From assembly GCA_025331435.1 (NCBI GenBank), contig JAIWNI010000119.1:1-64000 (forward strand): a stretch of DNA of 64,000 nt, in the 5' to 3' direction. How positions within the stretch are numbered: the stretch's first letter is position 1; each line of letters opens with the position of its first letter. The DNA comes from Choanephora cucurbitarum. Lineage: Eukaryota; Mucoromycota; Mucoromycetes; Mucorales; Choanephoraceae. The notes below the pieces were generated by a model. It had not been told where the DNA came from, did no database searches, and saw only the letters and a list, made by a program, of their open reading frames with translations. Shown here piece after piece: positions 12,261 through 23,521 of the stretch. The translations under genes were made by a program, and so were the position numbers.

Positions 12261-12653
12261 AACTTTCACCAATCCAAGAAGGCCCGGAAATATTACAGGA
12301 AAAAGTAAGTACAGCCATCACTTTTTGTCTCTTGCTTCTACGTAGCTCTGTACTAAAGGCCCTATAGGTTGTCTTTTCTCACCTTTTGATCACGAACGGC
12401 GGCTGTCACTCTCGCTAGAATGTTCATGGCTCCATCATCTATGGTTGTGCGAGGCCGGTCCGCTAACTGAGTGCGCCATAGTAGACGTCACCATTCGATG
12501 ATGCGGGTTTTGACAGCCATGTCCTAGTAATGCACTTTAATTGACGAAGTCTTGTGCTAGCTGCTGCCAGTGGAGAGCAGAGGCCTGGATGGAGGTTGGT
12601 GTGGGAGTACATGGTCAGCTGCCTTCACGCGGCTACTCCTGTGAGTAGCTTTC
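12261..12653 (-). other. 393-bp invariant core, unit 1 right
   Basis: Reverse complement of 1,351-1,743 with no indel. In this orientation the sequence shows GTAAGT donor-like sites just before it (about 12,200) and inside it (about 12,305), with pyrimidine-rich stretches ending in AG nearby. These fit introns of a gene read left to right in this arm, but no continuous product could be assembled. Confidence 0.72.
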
Positions 12654-12732
12654 CGTAAAACAGAAAGTGAAACCAAAGGCTGACGATAGGATGGTGACTA
12701 GGTGAATGATTTGACTGAGTATAATCTTTTTT

Positions 12733-12788
12733 GGTCAAATATTTAGTATCAAGTATCTGGTCTCAAGAATCTGGTCTCAAGAATCTGG
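12733..12788 (-). repeat. Iteron-like short tandem array, unit 1 right
   Basis: Mirror copy of the array at 1,216-1,271. It consists of repeats of a TCTCAAGAATCTGGT-like unit. One repeat differs from the left-arm array (CTTGA against TCTTGA variants). Confidence 0.68.
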
Positions 12789-13810
12789 TTATGGTCTGAT
12801 GTATATACCTATATTAAGTAGCAATGAGAAATATTAATTTACAAATCGAAAATAATAAAATTGGTTTCATTGTCTTTATAATTTATATTTCTGTATCATA
12901 AGCCATATTACAGTATGATATATGTACCATTACTCACAATGAAAGTGACAACTAGGAAACACGTCAAATAGATTCAATCATCGACAATCCTGTCACTACC
13001 TGCTACTGCCTATTTCTTTCTTTACTTTCACTGTTCTCTGACTATGCTATTAGTTCATCAAAGTATCATCACTATAACCATGTCATCACAATCATCACAT
13101 TCAGCTTGTCTGCGAGAAATAAAGTATGATGATGATGGAATCTCTGTCATATAGACACTCATGATATGCTTAGAGTATTTGCACGATAAGAAAATGAACA
13201 AAGACAGTGTCAGACAAGGCGTGTGATGGTGTGCGTCAATCTATTTCCTTATTGTCACTTATCAGCATCATGCATGTCAGTTATGATATATCCATAACAT
13301 TTGTCACTAACTATTACTTCATATAAGACAACCGTATAATACCACTTTCTCCAATTCTTTTGATTTGAAAAGCCTAATTTATTCTACAATGCATCAGTCA
13401 AAGCGTGAAGTCATTGTTCTCAATGTGTTCCATTGTATGTGATGGTTCATTGTTATTCCTTATTTATGTATTCACTTGTCTTGTCGAGTGAAGTAGCTGT
13501 GATAATCCTCAATATTAGCCTGATATTGCAATCAGTATATATCTGTGTATGTAAGTCATCAAAAGTATACTTTTATGCTGTAAGCACCTTATATACCCTC
13601 CTTGATGTCATCGTTTAGTCTAAAGCTATGATAGCTTGTATCTTTTTCTTTGCTTTGTATGTGCATATTTAGCATACTCATTTGTAGTGACAATCGTATA
13701 AGTCTGTCTCCTTCAAGTCTGTACAACGCAGTCTGATAAAGCTCCAAATGACATCAGAAACCAAAAACCAAGAACCAAAAAAAAGCGATGCCTTTTTCTA
13801 CCTTTGTATG

Positions 13811-14065
13811 CTAAAGCTGTTCATACTGATACGAGTAGGGCTCATACAGGCAGTCTTCTTGACCTTCATGCGTGACGATGACAAACATGTTGCTGATCTG
13901 GAAAAGAGATGAGGCAAACTCGCTCAGGCAAGTAAGGCCAAAGACCAGGTTCATGTCACTGACACTAGTGAATATATGCGACTGTGTTGCTATGATATAT
14001 GATGCGCTGTATGAACACTTCTGTAGATATTTGCTGATCGCCAGTAGGAAAAGACAGTAAAGCAT
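13811..14065 (-). CDS. End module copy 2: hypothetical 84-aa protein
   Basis: Open frame of 84 codons, one of four intact copies (with 32,749, 47,151 and 52,712). The start codon follows a pyrimidine-rich TTTTAG acceptor-like site, so it may be a terminal exon rather than a whole gene. The C-terminal half is best conserved (MFVIVT, EGQEDC, EPY and YQY segments). Compared with 32,749 I count by hand about 10 synonymous and 15 replacement codon changes, giving at most weak purifying selection. There is no recognisable family, clear signal peptide or catalytic motif. It faces into unit 1. It could equally be a conserved non-coding repeat that happens to stay open. Confidence 0.3.
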   Translation of the reverse strand: MLYCLFLLAISKYLQKCSYSASYIIATQSHIFTSVSDMNLVFGLTCLSEFASSLFQISNMFVIVTHEGQEDCLYEPYSYQYEQL

Positions 14066-14105
14066 GAGCTAAAAGGCGTGAAAAAAAAAGCGTGTCTGAG
14101 CATAG

Positions 14106-15864
14106 ATGGCTTTCAACTTGCTGAGCCTGAAAACTTCGTTTTTCTCTCTCCTTCCTCATTTAAACATTTGGAGAATAGAAAATCAAGGAACAGCAAGTCA
14201 TGCCTTGATTTGTCGTTTCAACCCAAAATCACTATTTTTTGCCCTTTTATGCCCCAAGCTGAGTATTGTAGGTAGCTACGGAATGCGTGATATAGCCAAG
14301 TGTCTCATAGGTGTAGACTATGTGTACCAAAGTCAAGTAGTGACCAGTCATAGCTACAGAGAACAAATGCTACTCGTTTACTTTTGTACAAGTTTTATAG
14401 ACGAGGATGAGTTATTGGCTTGTTTTTCGTGAGAACACTCATAGTTGGTAGATGTGGCAGTACACTCTACTACATAATACTAGGTGTAGACACAATGTGT
14501 TTAACAGTATGAACCTATAACACATCATGTCAAATGAAAGCTAAAATGCAATGAAGCACCCTATAAACGCTCTTTTCCTTTAATATACTAGAAGTGTAGC
14601 AACGCTGATGATAGATATCAATCTTATTTCAACCAAACACATAGTAGCATGTTATATTCTAACTAACTTGTAGCTACATGCACTAACACTTTGAGCTCGA
14701 AATAGTAACAATGTGGTTCTTATTTACTGCCGACAAAGTACAAAACAATTAAATATACAGTCTCATTTCTCTAAATTAATCAAGGTTTCCGAATGACTGA
14801 ATGCAACATTGAAAACAAAAAAGCACTTATGTAACATGGGCGGAATCACCCACATTTTTTGATATTTGTCTCTCAGAGTAGATGCCTTTAGTAGACAAAG
14901 TGAAGGATTTGTGGTGATATGACTGGATTGGGGCCAAATGATGGGTCAGTATATCAAGTAAGCGATGGAGAGAAAACCCAAGTCGGTCAAGGTGATACTC
15001 GTCACTTGATAAATATGCCAAGGATACCTACAGAGGTGTGTTTGTAAGTCTTATTATGACTTTTGAATGAACTGACTAAGCAAATAACTGACAAATTTAT
15101 CATGATGGTGATCAACAGCTGTAATTTGCTTATACTCAGAGTCATTATGATAGAGCATTACATACAAGAGAAGCAGCTCATCTAGGTTTGCAACTCTTCA
15201 TTTGTGTCATGCACATTTACATGTCGTGCTTCATTTACTATTCCATCCACACTTTAATGCAATAGAGATCAGTTGCAAGCTGTTTTACGTGTTTGTGTAT
15301 GTGAGTGTTCATTTGTGCTCCAGCATACCACATACACAGTCATCAAAGTATGGCATGATTAAACTATGTTGTCAGAAGGATAGCACAAAAACTATTGCAT
15401 ACTTGTTTATCTGTAGCCTTGAACTGTTGTCAGTTCCCTGTACTATATAAGTTCATACACCTTCACTCGCTTGGTCTATTTTTTTCTTTTTTTGCTTTTC
15501 TACCCTATGTCATTATCATCGTTGCGCTTGTTTTTATCATACAGCAATACACATTCACTTCAGTCAAAGCATCGCAGTATATGCCAAGCCTTTCTCAGGA
15601 TGTTCCGATCATCTTCACCCTAGTAGAGTGATACCATTTTATTCAAACATGCTTTGGTTACAAACCATGTCATCGATATATATACTCAACATACCTAACG
15701 CAGTTCTTTTCCACACACAAAACTTGTGCATATTATATGCTCTGATAGCCTTCAATCTCTTTCTCTCACTTTTGTTGTATCTGCTGTCACAAACCACTTT
15801 TCGTTTGACGTACTTTATCGTAGCTCTAAACACTAGTATGATCCTACTGATACCATTATGCTAA
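14106..15864 (+). other. Module G, copy 1 (possible decayed exons)
   Basis: This block adjoins the end module in divergent orientation. It carries several frames whose peptides are partly conserved in diverged copies at 31,147-32,640 (minus), 47,500-49,000 (plus) and 59,273-60,930 (minus). One is GSYGMRDIAKCLIGVDY at about 14,275, against GSYEMLGIAKRLINVDY in the other family branch, where stops follow. Another is a FIIQQYTF..SVKAS.YMPSLSQ segment at about 15,530. On the minus strand, 15,639-15,833 gives a basic 64-aa frame. Frames are short and broken between copies, so a decayed intron-containing gene is possible but not shown. Confidence 0.4.
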
Positions 15865-16011
15865 AAGATGGCTTAGGAATAAAGACAATAAAGACAATGA
15901 AGGCAATAAAAAAAAGTTTCATTATTCTCAATTTGAAAATATATTTTTATTGTTGTTCAGTACATATATACATATAGATGAGTGAACCTTCAATGCTATT
16001 GCTAGATACTT

Positions 16012-18878
16012 GACACCAGATACTTGGCGCTACACCATCAGAGGCCATTTGATTGCTTCTTTGCACATAATGAGCTTAGATTTTTGGTGCCATCTATGAT
16101 CACCTGAGCAAGTATGTAGTCTAATTATTCAGTAATATAGCGTATGTTGAATAGAGAATATTAGGTAAAGCATGCACATATAATGCAGCAGTCCACTCGA
16201 TTTAAGGGTCGTTGATACAACAGTGATGTTTCGAAGAAAATTATCACTCTCAAGTAAACAGACTCCAGTGATGAAAGTCCAATGAACAACGAAATGGCAC
16301 ACAACAGCAAAACCCTAAAGAACAATGAAATTCATGACATCAATGACAACAAAGAAATTAAAAGACTTGTGTGAATCAGTGAGCGTACATAAACCATCAT
16401 GGCAATAGGCTATGCTGAAATTAGTGATAGCAATGCTAGCCACATAAATATGGAATTTAGATAGAAAGAGAACCAAAAGTTATATTACAGACTACAGTAA
16501 GCGAAATGAGCTGTATTGTGTTACTTTCACCAAACTTGCATATATATATAGCTGGATGTAGTGGATGATCAAAACGTCATGACGCACAAACATACTGGAA
16601 TGCAGAGTTTGTATACCTGTTGTTTATAGTCATGTCAAATACGTTGGCCACTGCACGCTTTCAGTATAACTGTAGTCATTCACCGTTGTTGGCTAGTCAT
16701 AAACACATGTCATTAAATCAGTCGAGTATCAATGGCCTCTGTAAATAAGCACGTGTAATCTCTAGCAAGAGCTATTTAGCAATCAATAAAGACAGTAGTC
16801 ACATAGCTTACTCTACTTGATTATCTGATCACAATTGATGGTCATCAATGGATGTCTATCAATCGATTAGCTAGATCCGTCAACAAGCTAGCAATTGTCC
16901 CTATGCTAATGAAGTGGTTAAAGCACCCTGAACAACTTTCTTGTACTTGTAAGAATAATGTTCGACTAGTGGCCATGGCGTGTTTTATAAATATAGCCGC
17001 ATATCCCTAGCAAACAGGATCAAATTATTATTTTATGACAAACAAATGATAGTGTTTGCTTTTTGTACAAATTTGGAGAGGGTTTCTTTTTTTTCATGGC
17101 TGTAAACTATTGTAGTCGCTTTCATGCGTCTTTTATTTTGCTTCTACAGAATCACATTGAAATCAATTTAGCTTGGCTATACAGCAAAATAATAACCATA
17201 TATTTAGTTGCCACTGTTTGAGCTTAATAAATCCTTCTTACAGTGATGTGTTATCTAAATACTGCATTTGATAAAATCATGTTTATTTTTTTTTTTGCTG
17301 CATAAAAAAAAGTCTCTTTTTGATATTTAAATGAGCTTTGGCTTTTTAGATAATTTCTTTTGTTATAAATCATAGTCATCTTGACAGAGATGTAAGCTTT
17401 CAGTTGATATTGTCTTCCATCTTACAGAGTTATTTTTAGCATTGCATTTATTTGTTCAATGATAGCTCCTGACATTATTGAATGTTATTCTAACGTTTTC
17501 GTCTCTGGTTTTTTACTCATCCATTGCTATAGAGTGATATCTTTTAGCTTCAACTGACATCTAGGCTTCTAGACTTCTTTTGTTTTTGACTTTGTTGTTT
17601 TTTTGTAACACAAGAATGCATTTTACTCTTTTTATTGTGTCTTTTCAAATCTGTTGCTAATACTTTTGCGCTATTTCATAGTTATTCTTCACACTCACAC
17701 TCACACAAAAATAATGATGATTGTTATTGTTGCTTTCTATAAAATTTCCAAAATTTCAGTATTTATTATTAACAAGATTATGAGATTAGAATAAGCAATT
17801 TTATTTCTGGTTGAAAATAAATTAAACTTCATTTACAACAAAAAAATGGCTTCTGAGATCTGTGTTATGTAGCTAAAGATATGGGTTCTTACAGGTAATA
17901 TCGTGGTTCAATCAACTATCCAATTTGAAATAACTCATATTGGAGATTTTGGTCTTCAAGTATTACTATTAAAAATATCATTTTGACAATGAATGCCAAA
18001 TAAATCATGAAAACAAAAATGGTTTTGCAGTACTTGGAAATCAATTTCAAGTCAGATGTTTTACATACAGACTCGAGATGAATGGAGATGAGAGTGAAGA
18101 GGCTATCATTTGTTACAGGTATATAAAAAGCAACTGGTATTTAGCTGGAAGGGTGTACAGATCTCATAGAACAAGTCAGCACAACCTTTCGTCATACATA
18201 TCATAGTGCTAGAAAATCATAATCTGAAAGACTAAATTATTGCTTGAATAAAGATATGTCTGACATCTTTAAAAGAGATCTTGTCTATCTTTATCGTACA
18301 ACATTTCCGTTTCAGTCACCAATGACTCCTGTGAAACTCGTATGAACCATCGTGTCTGATATGTGAACAGACCGACTAGAAATAGATACTGTAATAATAG
18401 AAGGTACAAGACTCTCTGCAAAAGATAATAAAGATTGACTATGTATGATTATATCACAGCAATTTGGAGGCTATAATCTGGCAAGAACATTTTGTCAATG
18501 AAGATGCTCAAGAATTTTAAAACGAAAATTGATCATATAAATTTCATCCCATGGATTTAATCGTAAAAATCTCTTGAAGTCTTTACTTGCGATATAAGAG
18601 AAAACCAATGTTATATCTCATTTTCACTTGAAGAATCAATCAAGTATTTGCTGTAGGCCTTTAATATTCAAAAGATAGTAATAGATTTCATTCAGAATTC
18701 AGGCTGTAATTAGTATTTGATGACTACAGATTGAGTGCTTATTTATGTCTCAAATCATGATTATTTTCTAAAGCAGTAGGAACTTTATGAATTTTCCTCA
18801 GATTTTAGACTTGGATCCATAGTACTTATATAGTTCAGAAGTATGACAGCTATCCGGATTCGAATTTCATATGGATAT
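16012..18878 (+). other. AT-rich repeat arm, no gene seen
   Basis: Two degenerate iteron-like copies occur at 16,012-16,030 and a pogo-like terminus relative at about 16,190. The part at 16,200-17,150 is a diverged relative of the inner edge of units 1 and 2 (about 4,550-5,600). The stretch 17,388-17,708 is missing from the right arm (junction near 57,713). I found no supported open frame. The region ends at the 4-bp ATAT target site of the retrotransposon. Confidence 0.7.
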
Positions 18879-18995
18879 TGTCAAGTCTAAGATTGTGACT
18901 ACTTCTAAATTAGTATTTTAAGTTAGCTGTAGTTTAATATTAATAAAGAGCGCTCTTTCGTGTTCAAGTTACTATTACATAACCTGGATAATACA
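18879..18995 (+). repeat. 5' LTR (117 bp)
   Basis: Begins TG and ends CA and appears identical to 23,522-23,638. It contains AATAAA and a perfect 14-bp palindrome, AAAGAGCGCTCTTT, at 18,945-18,958. It is very short for a Ty3/gypsy LTR. Confidence 0.97.
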
Positions 18996-19010
18996 TGGTG
19001 AGGCTCCAGG
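18996..19010 (+). promoter_or_regulatory. Primer-binding site
   Basis: TGGTGAGGCTCCAGG starts directly after the LTR CA. Its reverse complement ends in CACCA, as a tRNA 3' end should. Which tRNA it matches cannot be decided here. Confidence 0.8.
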
Positions 19011-19021
19011 CTTACTGCTAA

Positions 19022-19249
19022 ACTTACACAATTCCGTACACACACACACATACTACTATCACACATTCACCTGCCAAAAGGCGTCGTTTCTCGGAACCTT
19101 TATCCTATCCATCACTACTCGCTACTTTCAAGCAATCCACATCAGACAGCCCACCCAATTCACCAGATTCACAAACATCGACCTCGTCATTCGCAACGGC
19201 TCCTTCATCATTTTCTCTAGAACCAGTCAATATAGAAAGGGTAATCAAT
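19022..19249 (+). other. Open, coding-like leader in the gag frame without ATG
   Basis: The gag reading frame stays open for 76 codons upstream of the first ATG, back to a TAA at 19,019. It contains no in-frame ATG. The translation looks coding: a basic PAKRRRFSEP stretch, then Ser/Pro/Thr-rich sequence leading into the gag start. Either Gag starts at a non-AUG codon, an upstream start was lost, or this is leader sequence open by chance. Confidence 0.45.
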
Positions 19250-20896
19250 ATGGACCCTACCACTTCACTTAGCAACATTTCTTCTACTGATTTCAATCAA
19301 TATGTCTTCTTCGAACGCCTCCGTAACTTAGCGGTCAACACATACGAATTGAAAGATAGCCTTCGAGTTTGGTTAAAGAACTTTGAATTACAACTAGAAT
19401 ACGCAGGCATCCCCAATCCTGGGGATTGCATCCCTCAATTCGGCCGCTTTATGCCACAAGTGGTAAAGAACTTCCTTCCTACCATGTCTGTCGCCACCAA
19501 AGCTTCATGGGAATTGTTCAAGGAAGAGCTCCTTTTACACTTCGGGAAACCAGAGGAGGAAGAGAACAAAGAACTTTACAAACAGCTTAGAAACTGCAAA
19601 CAAGCCATCCAAGAGTCGGTTAGACTTTTTAGTGCCAAGTGGCAACACCTGTTATCCATGCTGCCCACGGATCACGTTACAACAAATCAACAAATTAACA
19701 TCTTTATTCAGTTGCTATCCCATCGGGAACTGCGTGCATCACTAACCACATATGTAGACATCAAATCAGTTACTAGTCTGACGGAAGTCATTAAAAAGGC
19801 AATAGAAATCGATGACAGAGCCAAACTAAACAGTGTTGACAGCCCCGCTACACAAACCCCGGTCACGAGAACCAATGAGGACCCGATGGACATAGATTAT
19901 ATGAACACTCACCCCAATTTTCAGAATAGATCCAATAGAAACAGAACATTTGTCCCAAGAAAAAATTTTTCCAACCAATCGCAACGCAGAGATACTAAAT
20001 ACAACTACAATCGCCAGCAACATACAGATCAACTCCAACACAACAGAATGCGACTATATGATAGAAATGGTAACCCTGTTTGTGGTCACTGCTTCAAAAG
20101 CCATCGCACAATTGATTGCAAATCACACAAACCCCATAGTACCAACATGGTAACCAATAACTCGCAAGATCATCAGGAAGAAGATATGGTTGGTTTAGAT
20201 ACACCAACTGAATGGCAAGAGGAATCAGTAGACTTTGTGGCAGTGGACGCTATCCATGCCTTGAGTGTCAACGCATTAGATAACCAACCTCATCGAAAAA
20301 GAATCACTTCACTCACATCAGTGTTCTCTTACAAAAATCAACACTTTCGATTACTCTGGGATACTGGCAGCACCATATCGGCTATCAATGCCAAAACAGC
20401 AGAACAATTAGAGCTTACCATCAACAAAACAACACAAATATGTTACACGGATGTTAACAATAACACAGCATTTTCTAAAGGAACAGCAAAATTGAGATTG
20501 TTTGGCGATGTGGAAATGTCATTCCACATTATAGAAGGCTTAGCACAACCTATATTAATTGGCTTAGATATAATGAAACAATGGAAAGCTGCCATCAACA
20601 CTGCTAATAACACGGTGACAATTACATTACCTAACATCAATAAAAAATTACATATTAAAGCTTACACATTTCAACAAGTTGCTAACGCAATTTGTACGAA
20701 CGAAAGTTCAAAACAGATAGATAACAGTAATACTCTCAATGTTTCCAGTTTCATACAATCGTTCGACGCAATAATAGCAAAAGAAGGGCAAAAGCCAACA
20801 CTAACAACAATGATGGAATTTAATATTGACACAGCGAACCATCCACCAGTATACTCACCCCAAGACATTATCATCCGGACATACAACAGCAGATAG
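19250..20896 (+). CDS. gag-pro: Gag-protease of the Ty3/gypsy element (548 aa)
   Basis: Structural protein of the virus-like particle fused to the aspartic protease that cleaves it. Residues of roughly 20-190 match a retrotransposon capsid domain in character. A basic Arg/Asn/Gln-rich linker follows (about 215-270). Then comes a zinc knuckle with C278, C281, H285 and C290, which is CX2CX3HX4C, one residue shorter than the usual CX2CX4HX4C. The protease active site DTGS has its Asp at residue 371, with a later GLDIM segment as expected. The first ATG is used as start, but the frame is open 76 codons further upstream. The frame ends at TAG 20,894 and overlaps the pol frame by about 65 nt in the -1 phase. 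Confidence 0.93.
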   Translation: MDPTTSLSNISSTDFNQYVFFERLRNLAVNTYELKDSLRVWLKNFELQLEYAGIPNPGDCIPQFGRFMPQVVKNFLPTMSVATKASWELFKEELLLHFGKPEEEENKELYKQLRNCKQAIQESVRLFSAKWQHLLSMLPTDHVTTNQQINIFIQLLSHRELRASLTTYVDIKSVTSLTEVIKKAIEIDDRAKLNSVDSPATQTPVTRTNEDPMDIDYMNTHPNFQNRSNRNRTFVPRKNFSNQSQRRDTKYNYNRQQHTDQLQHNRMRLYDRNGNPVCGHCFKSHRTIDCKSHKPHSTNMVTNNSQDHQEEDMVGLDTPTEWQEESVDFVAVDAIHALSVNALDNQPHRKRITSLTSVFSYKNQHFRLLWDTGSTISAINAKTAEQLELTINKTTQICYTDVNNNTAFSKGTAKLRLFGDVEMSFHIIEGLAQPILIGLDIMKQWKAAINTANNTVTITLPNINKKLHIKAYTFQQVANAICTNESSKQIDNSNTLNVSSFIQSFDAIIAKEGQKPTLTTMMEFNIDTANHPPVYSPQDIIIRTYNSR

Positions 20897-23382
20897 ATAA
20901 AAAATTTGACGAACTTATAAAACAAGGAATAGTAACAAAAATAGACTTCACTAACTGGGGCTCGAACGTTTCAGCAATACCTAAACCAGACAAATCATTA
21001 AGACTATGTGGAAACTATGTAAAACTCAACTTGATTACGATAGCCATACACTATCCGTTTATAAATTTACATGTAGCACTACAATCCCTAGGTAAGGCCC
21101 GTATTTTTTCAAAACTAGATCTAGCCTCTGGGTATTACCAAATTCCTATCAAAGAGGAAGACAAGATAAAAACAACACTGGTGACAACAACAGGCAATTA
21201 CATGTTCAATGTCATGGGTTTTGGTTTCAAAAATGCCCCGGCAGTCTTCCAATGCTTGATGGATAAAGTACTTGGCTCCAGCAAGTACAATTTCGCTATC
21301 GCTTATTTAGACGACATTATAATTTTCAGTCAAGATATGGATACTCACAAAAAACATCTGCAAATTATCTGCGAACAACTGCAAAAAGCCAACCTGTCCA
21401 TCAATTTGAAAAAATGCGCATTTGCACTATCACAAATATCTTTCTTAGGCTTTTTGGTAACATCTGAAGGAGTGAAAGCCGATCCAAGAAAAATAGCACC
21501 CATATTAAAAATACCATCACCTACCAACGTAAAAGAGGTGGAACGATTTCTCGGCGCAGCGGGTGTATATCAAAAGTTTATAGAAAACTTCCAAATACTA
21601 GTAGAGCCGATTCGTAGACTAAAGAAAAAGACGGTAGAATTCCAGTGGGAACACGAACAACAAGAAGCATTCGAAACAGTCAAGAAGAAGCTTGCAGACT
21701 TGCCTTTACTGAGGCAACCAGACTTCAAACTCCCGTTCGAATTACATTGCGACGGTGCGTCTACCGCTGGTATCGGAGTGGTCCTTTGTCAACGGTTTTC
21801 AGAAAACACACCATATCCCTTAGCATTCGCATCCCGGGCTTTATCATACCAAGAAATGAAATATCCCATCAGAGAAATAGAAGCTCTGGCAATAGTATGG
21901 GGTATAAAGAAATTCAGGATGTATCTTGAAAGAAACAAATTCTATGTGTATACAGATCATTCCTCACTACAATGGCTTTTACAGTCTTCTCCAGATAGGC
22001 AACCAAGAATATGGCGTTGGTGCAACTTTTTACAGACTTATGACTTTGAGGTAATATACATTAAAGGTGCAGATAACAAAGTAGCAGACCTGTTATCAAG
22101 AAATCCGATCAACTCCATCACCACCACAAAATTTTGGCTGTTAGCCAGACAAGAACAACTACAACTTTGGGAAAAAGAGCAACAAAAAGATGAACATATA
22201 AAAAATCTTCGCCAATCATCAAGTAACAACATAAAACAAATAGGCAACATACTTTACAAAATAGTACCAAAACAACAAGCACATATGAAGAACAACATTT
22301 TCATAATAGTACCTACACATATGATCGATACAGTATTACAACAATACCACACTTCATTATTTGCAGGACACGGTGGTATCAAGAAAACAAAACACCTAAT
22401 CCAAGCAACAGGATTATGGTGGGCAACATTAGATCAAGACGTAACAACATTCGTAAAAACGTGTATGAAATGTCAACAAGTAAAGGGCACCAGAGACTAT
22501 CACTATCAATTGACTTCAACAGCGTCCGATAGGCCATTTACAAAAGTTTATCTGGATTATTTAGGACCTTTACCTACCTCCGAATCAAATAATCAATATA
22601 TACTAGTAGTGATTGACGCTTTTTCTAGATACGTAGAACTTTTCCCTACAAGATCAACGACCACTATGGAGTTTGCTCACATTTTCTATAACTCTTTTAT
22701 TCTTCGACACGGAACCCCGTTAATAACAATGCATGATAACGGCTCTCCCTTTGGAACAGAGTTTCACAAACAATTAGCAAAATACTTATCAATTCAAACA
22801 GAATTCTCGTCACCCTCGATAGCTGCATCCAATGGCTTAGTAGAAAGGTTCATGAAAACACTGAAAGAAATGATACTGCTGTATGTCAACCAAGAAGAAA
22901 TTGTCAAAAAATGAGATTCAAAACTATCAATCATCCAATTTACGTACAACAATCAATACCATTCAGCAGTAAAAACATCACCATTTGAACTGGTTCATGG
23001 TAGAAAAGCTATTACACCTTTATCCACAATCAATGAACAAGAATCACCTCCAAAATACAGAGGACAAGAAACCCCACAGTCGCACTATGCACAAAGAATC
23101 AACACTGAATTAAACAAAGCTTTCGAAATTGTATGGCAATATCAAACAAAATATCACAACCCTTCAGAACAACCTGTCAAATACAAAATTGGTGATCGCA
23201 TTTTGGTTTTTAATACAAAACTTACAACAGCAAAAATCCCAAGAAAATTGATGTACAACTGGTTAGGACCGTACAAAATAACGAAAATGCTTTCGGAAAC
23301 AAGATTCGAAGCAAAAAGCATTGATTCTGGCAAAACAATCCACAATGTACACGTATCAATGGTCAAACCATATCACACGTAA
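20830..23382 (+). pseudogene. pol: Pol: reverse transcriptase-RNase H-integrase, interrupted by one stop
   Basis: Lies in the -1 frame relative to gag-pro; the frame opens after a TGA at 20,827. RT has its first catalytic Asp at 21,118 and YLDD at 21,304-21,315. RNase H acidic residues are at 21,751 (D), 21,880 (E) and 21,955 (D). Integrase has an HHCC finger (His 22,348 and 22,369; Cys 22,462 and 22,471) and a catalytic triad D 22,555, D 22,735, E 22,843, with the last two spaced D-35-E. A TGA at 22,912-22,914 interrupts the frame just after the core domain, at a place where relatives often have Trp. The same frame continues with a good C-terminal region including a GPY-type motif at about 23,263, ending at TAA 23,380. 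Without readthrough, integrase would lack its C-terminal domain. Confidence 0.92.
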
Positions 23383-23521
23383 AAAAAAAAAAAAAAAACC
23401 AGAGGGGGAGCAACAGATCATTCTTTATTTCTTTATTTCTTTATTTCTTTATTTCTAGTAGATGAAAAGCAAACTCAAGAGGTCGTTGAAGAGTAGCCTA
23501 AGTTCTACCCTAGGGGGGGAA
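23383..23521 (+). promoter_or_regulatory. 3' untranslated region and polypurine tract
   Basis: A run of A follows the pol stop. Four to five copies of an 8-bp CTTTATTT unit lie at about 23,423-23,455. The polypurine tract AGGGGGGGAA at 23,512-23,521 abuts the 3' LTR, where plus-strand DNA synthesis would start. Confidence 0.8.

Larger units (their letters stand above)
9680..13320 (-). repeat. Unit 1 right arm, near-identical core
   Basis: Reverse complement of 690-4,430. Between 9,560 and 9,680 the symmetry weakens: about 55 bp at 9,618-9,672 do not match the left arm. Outside 13,320 the arms diverge again. A sharp change from near identity to about 8-10 percent difference is what a gene-conversion tract edge would look like. 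Confidence 0.88.
1..14070. repeat. Palindromic unit 1
   Basis: The left half reappears as reverse complement in the right half: paired positions sum to about 14,004, so the centre is near 7,002. The inner arms (about 690-4,430 and 9,680-13,320) are almost identical. The outermost 0.7 kb of each arm differs by roughly 8-10 percent by eye. The middle (about 4,450-9,560) is largely non-palindromic. The window starts inside the left end module, so the true left edge is not seen. The same unit recurs at 33,000-47,150 and begins again at 61,270. No convincing full-length host protein gene was found in it. Confidence 0.93.
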
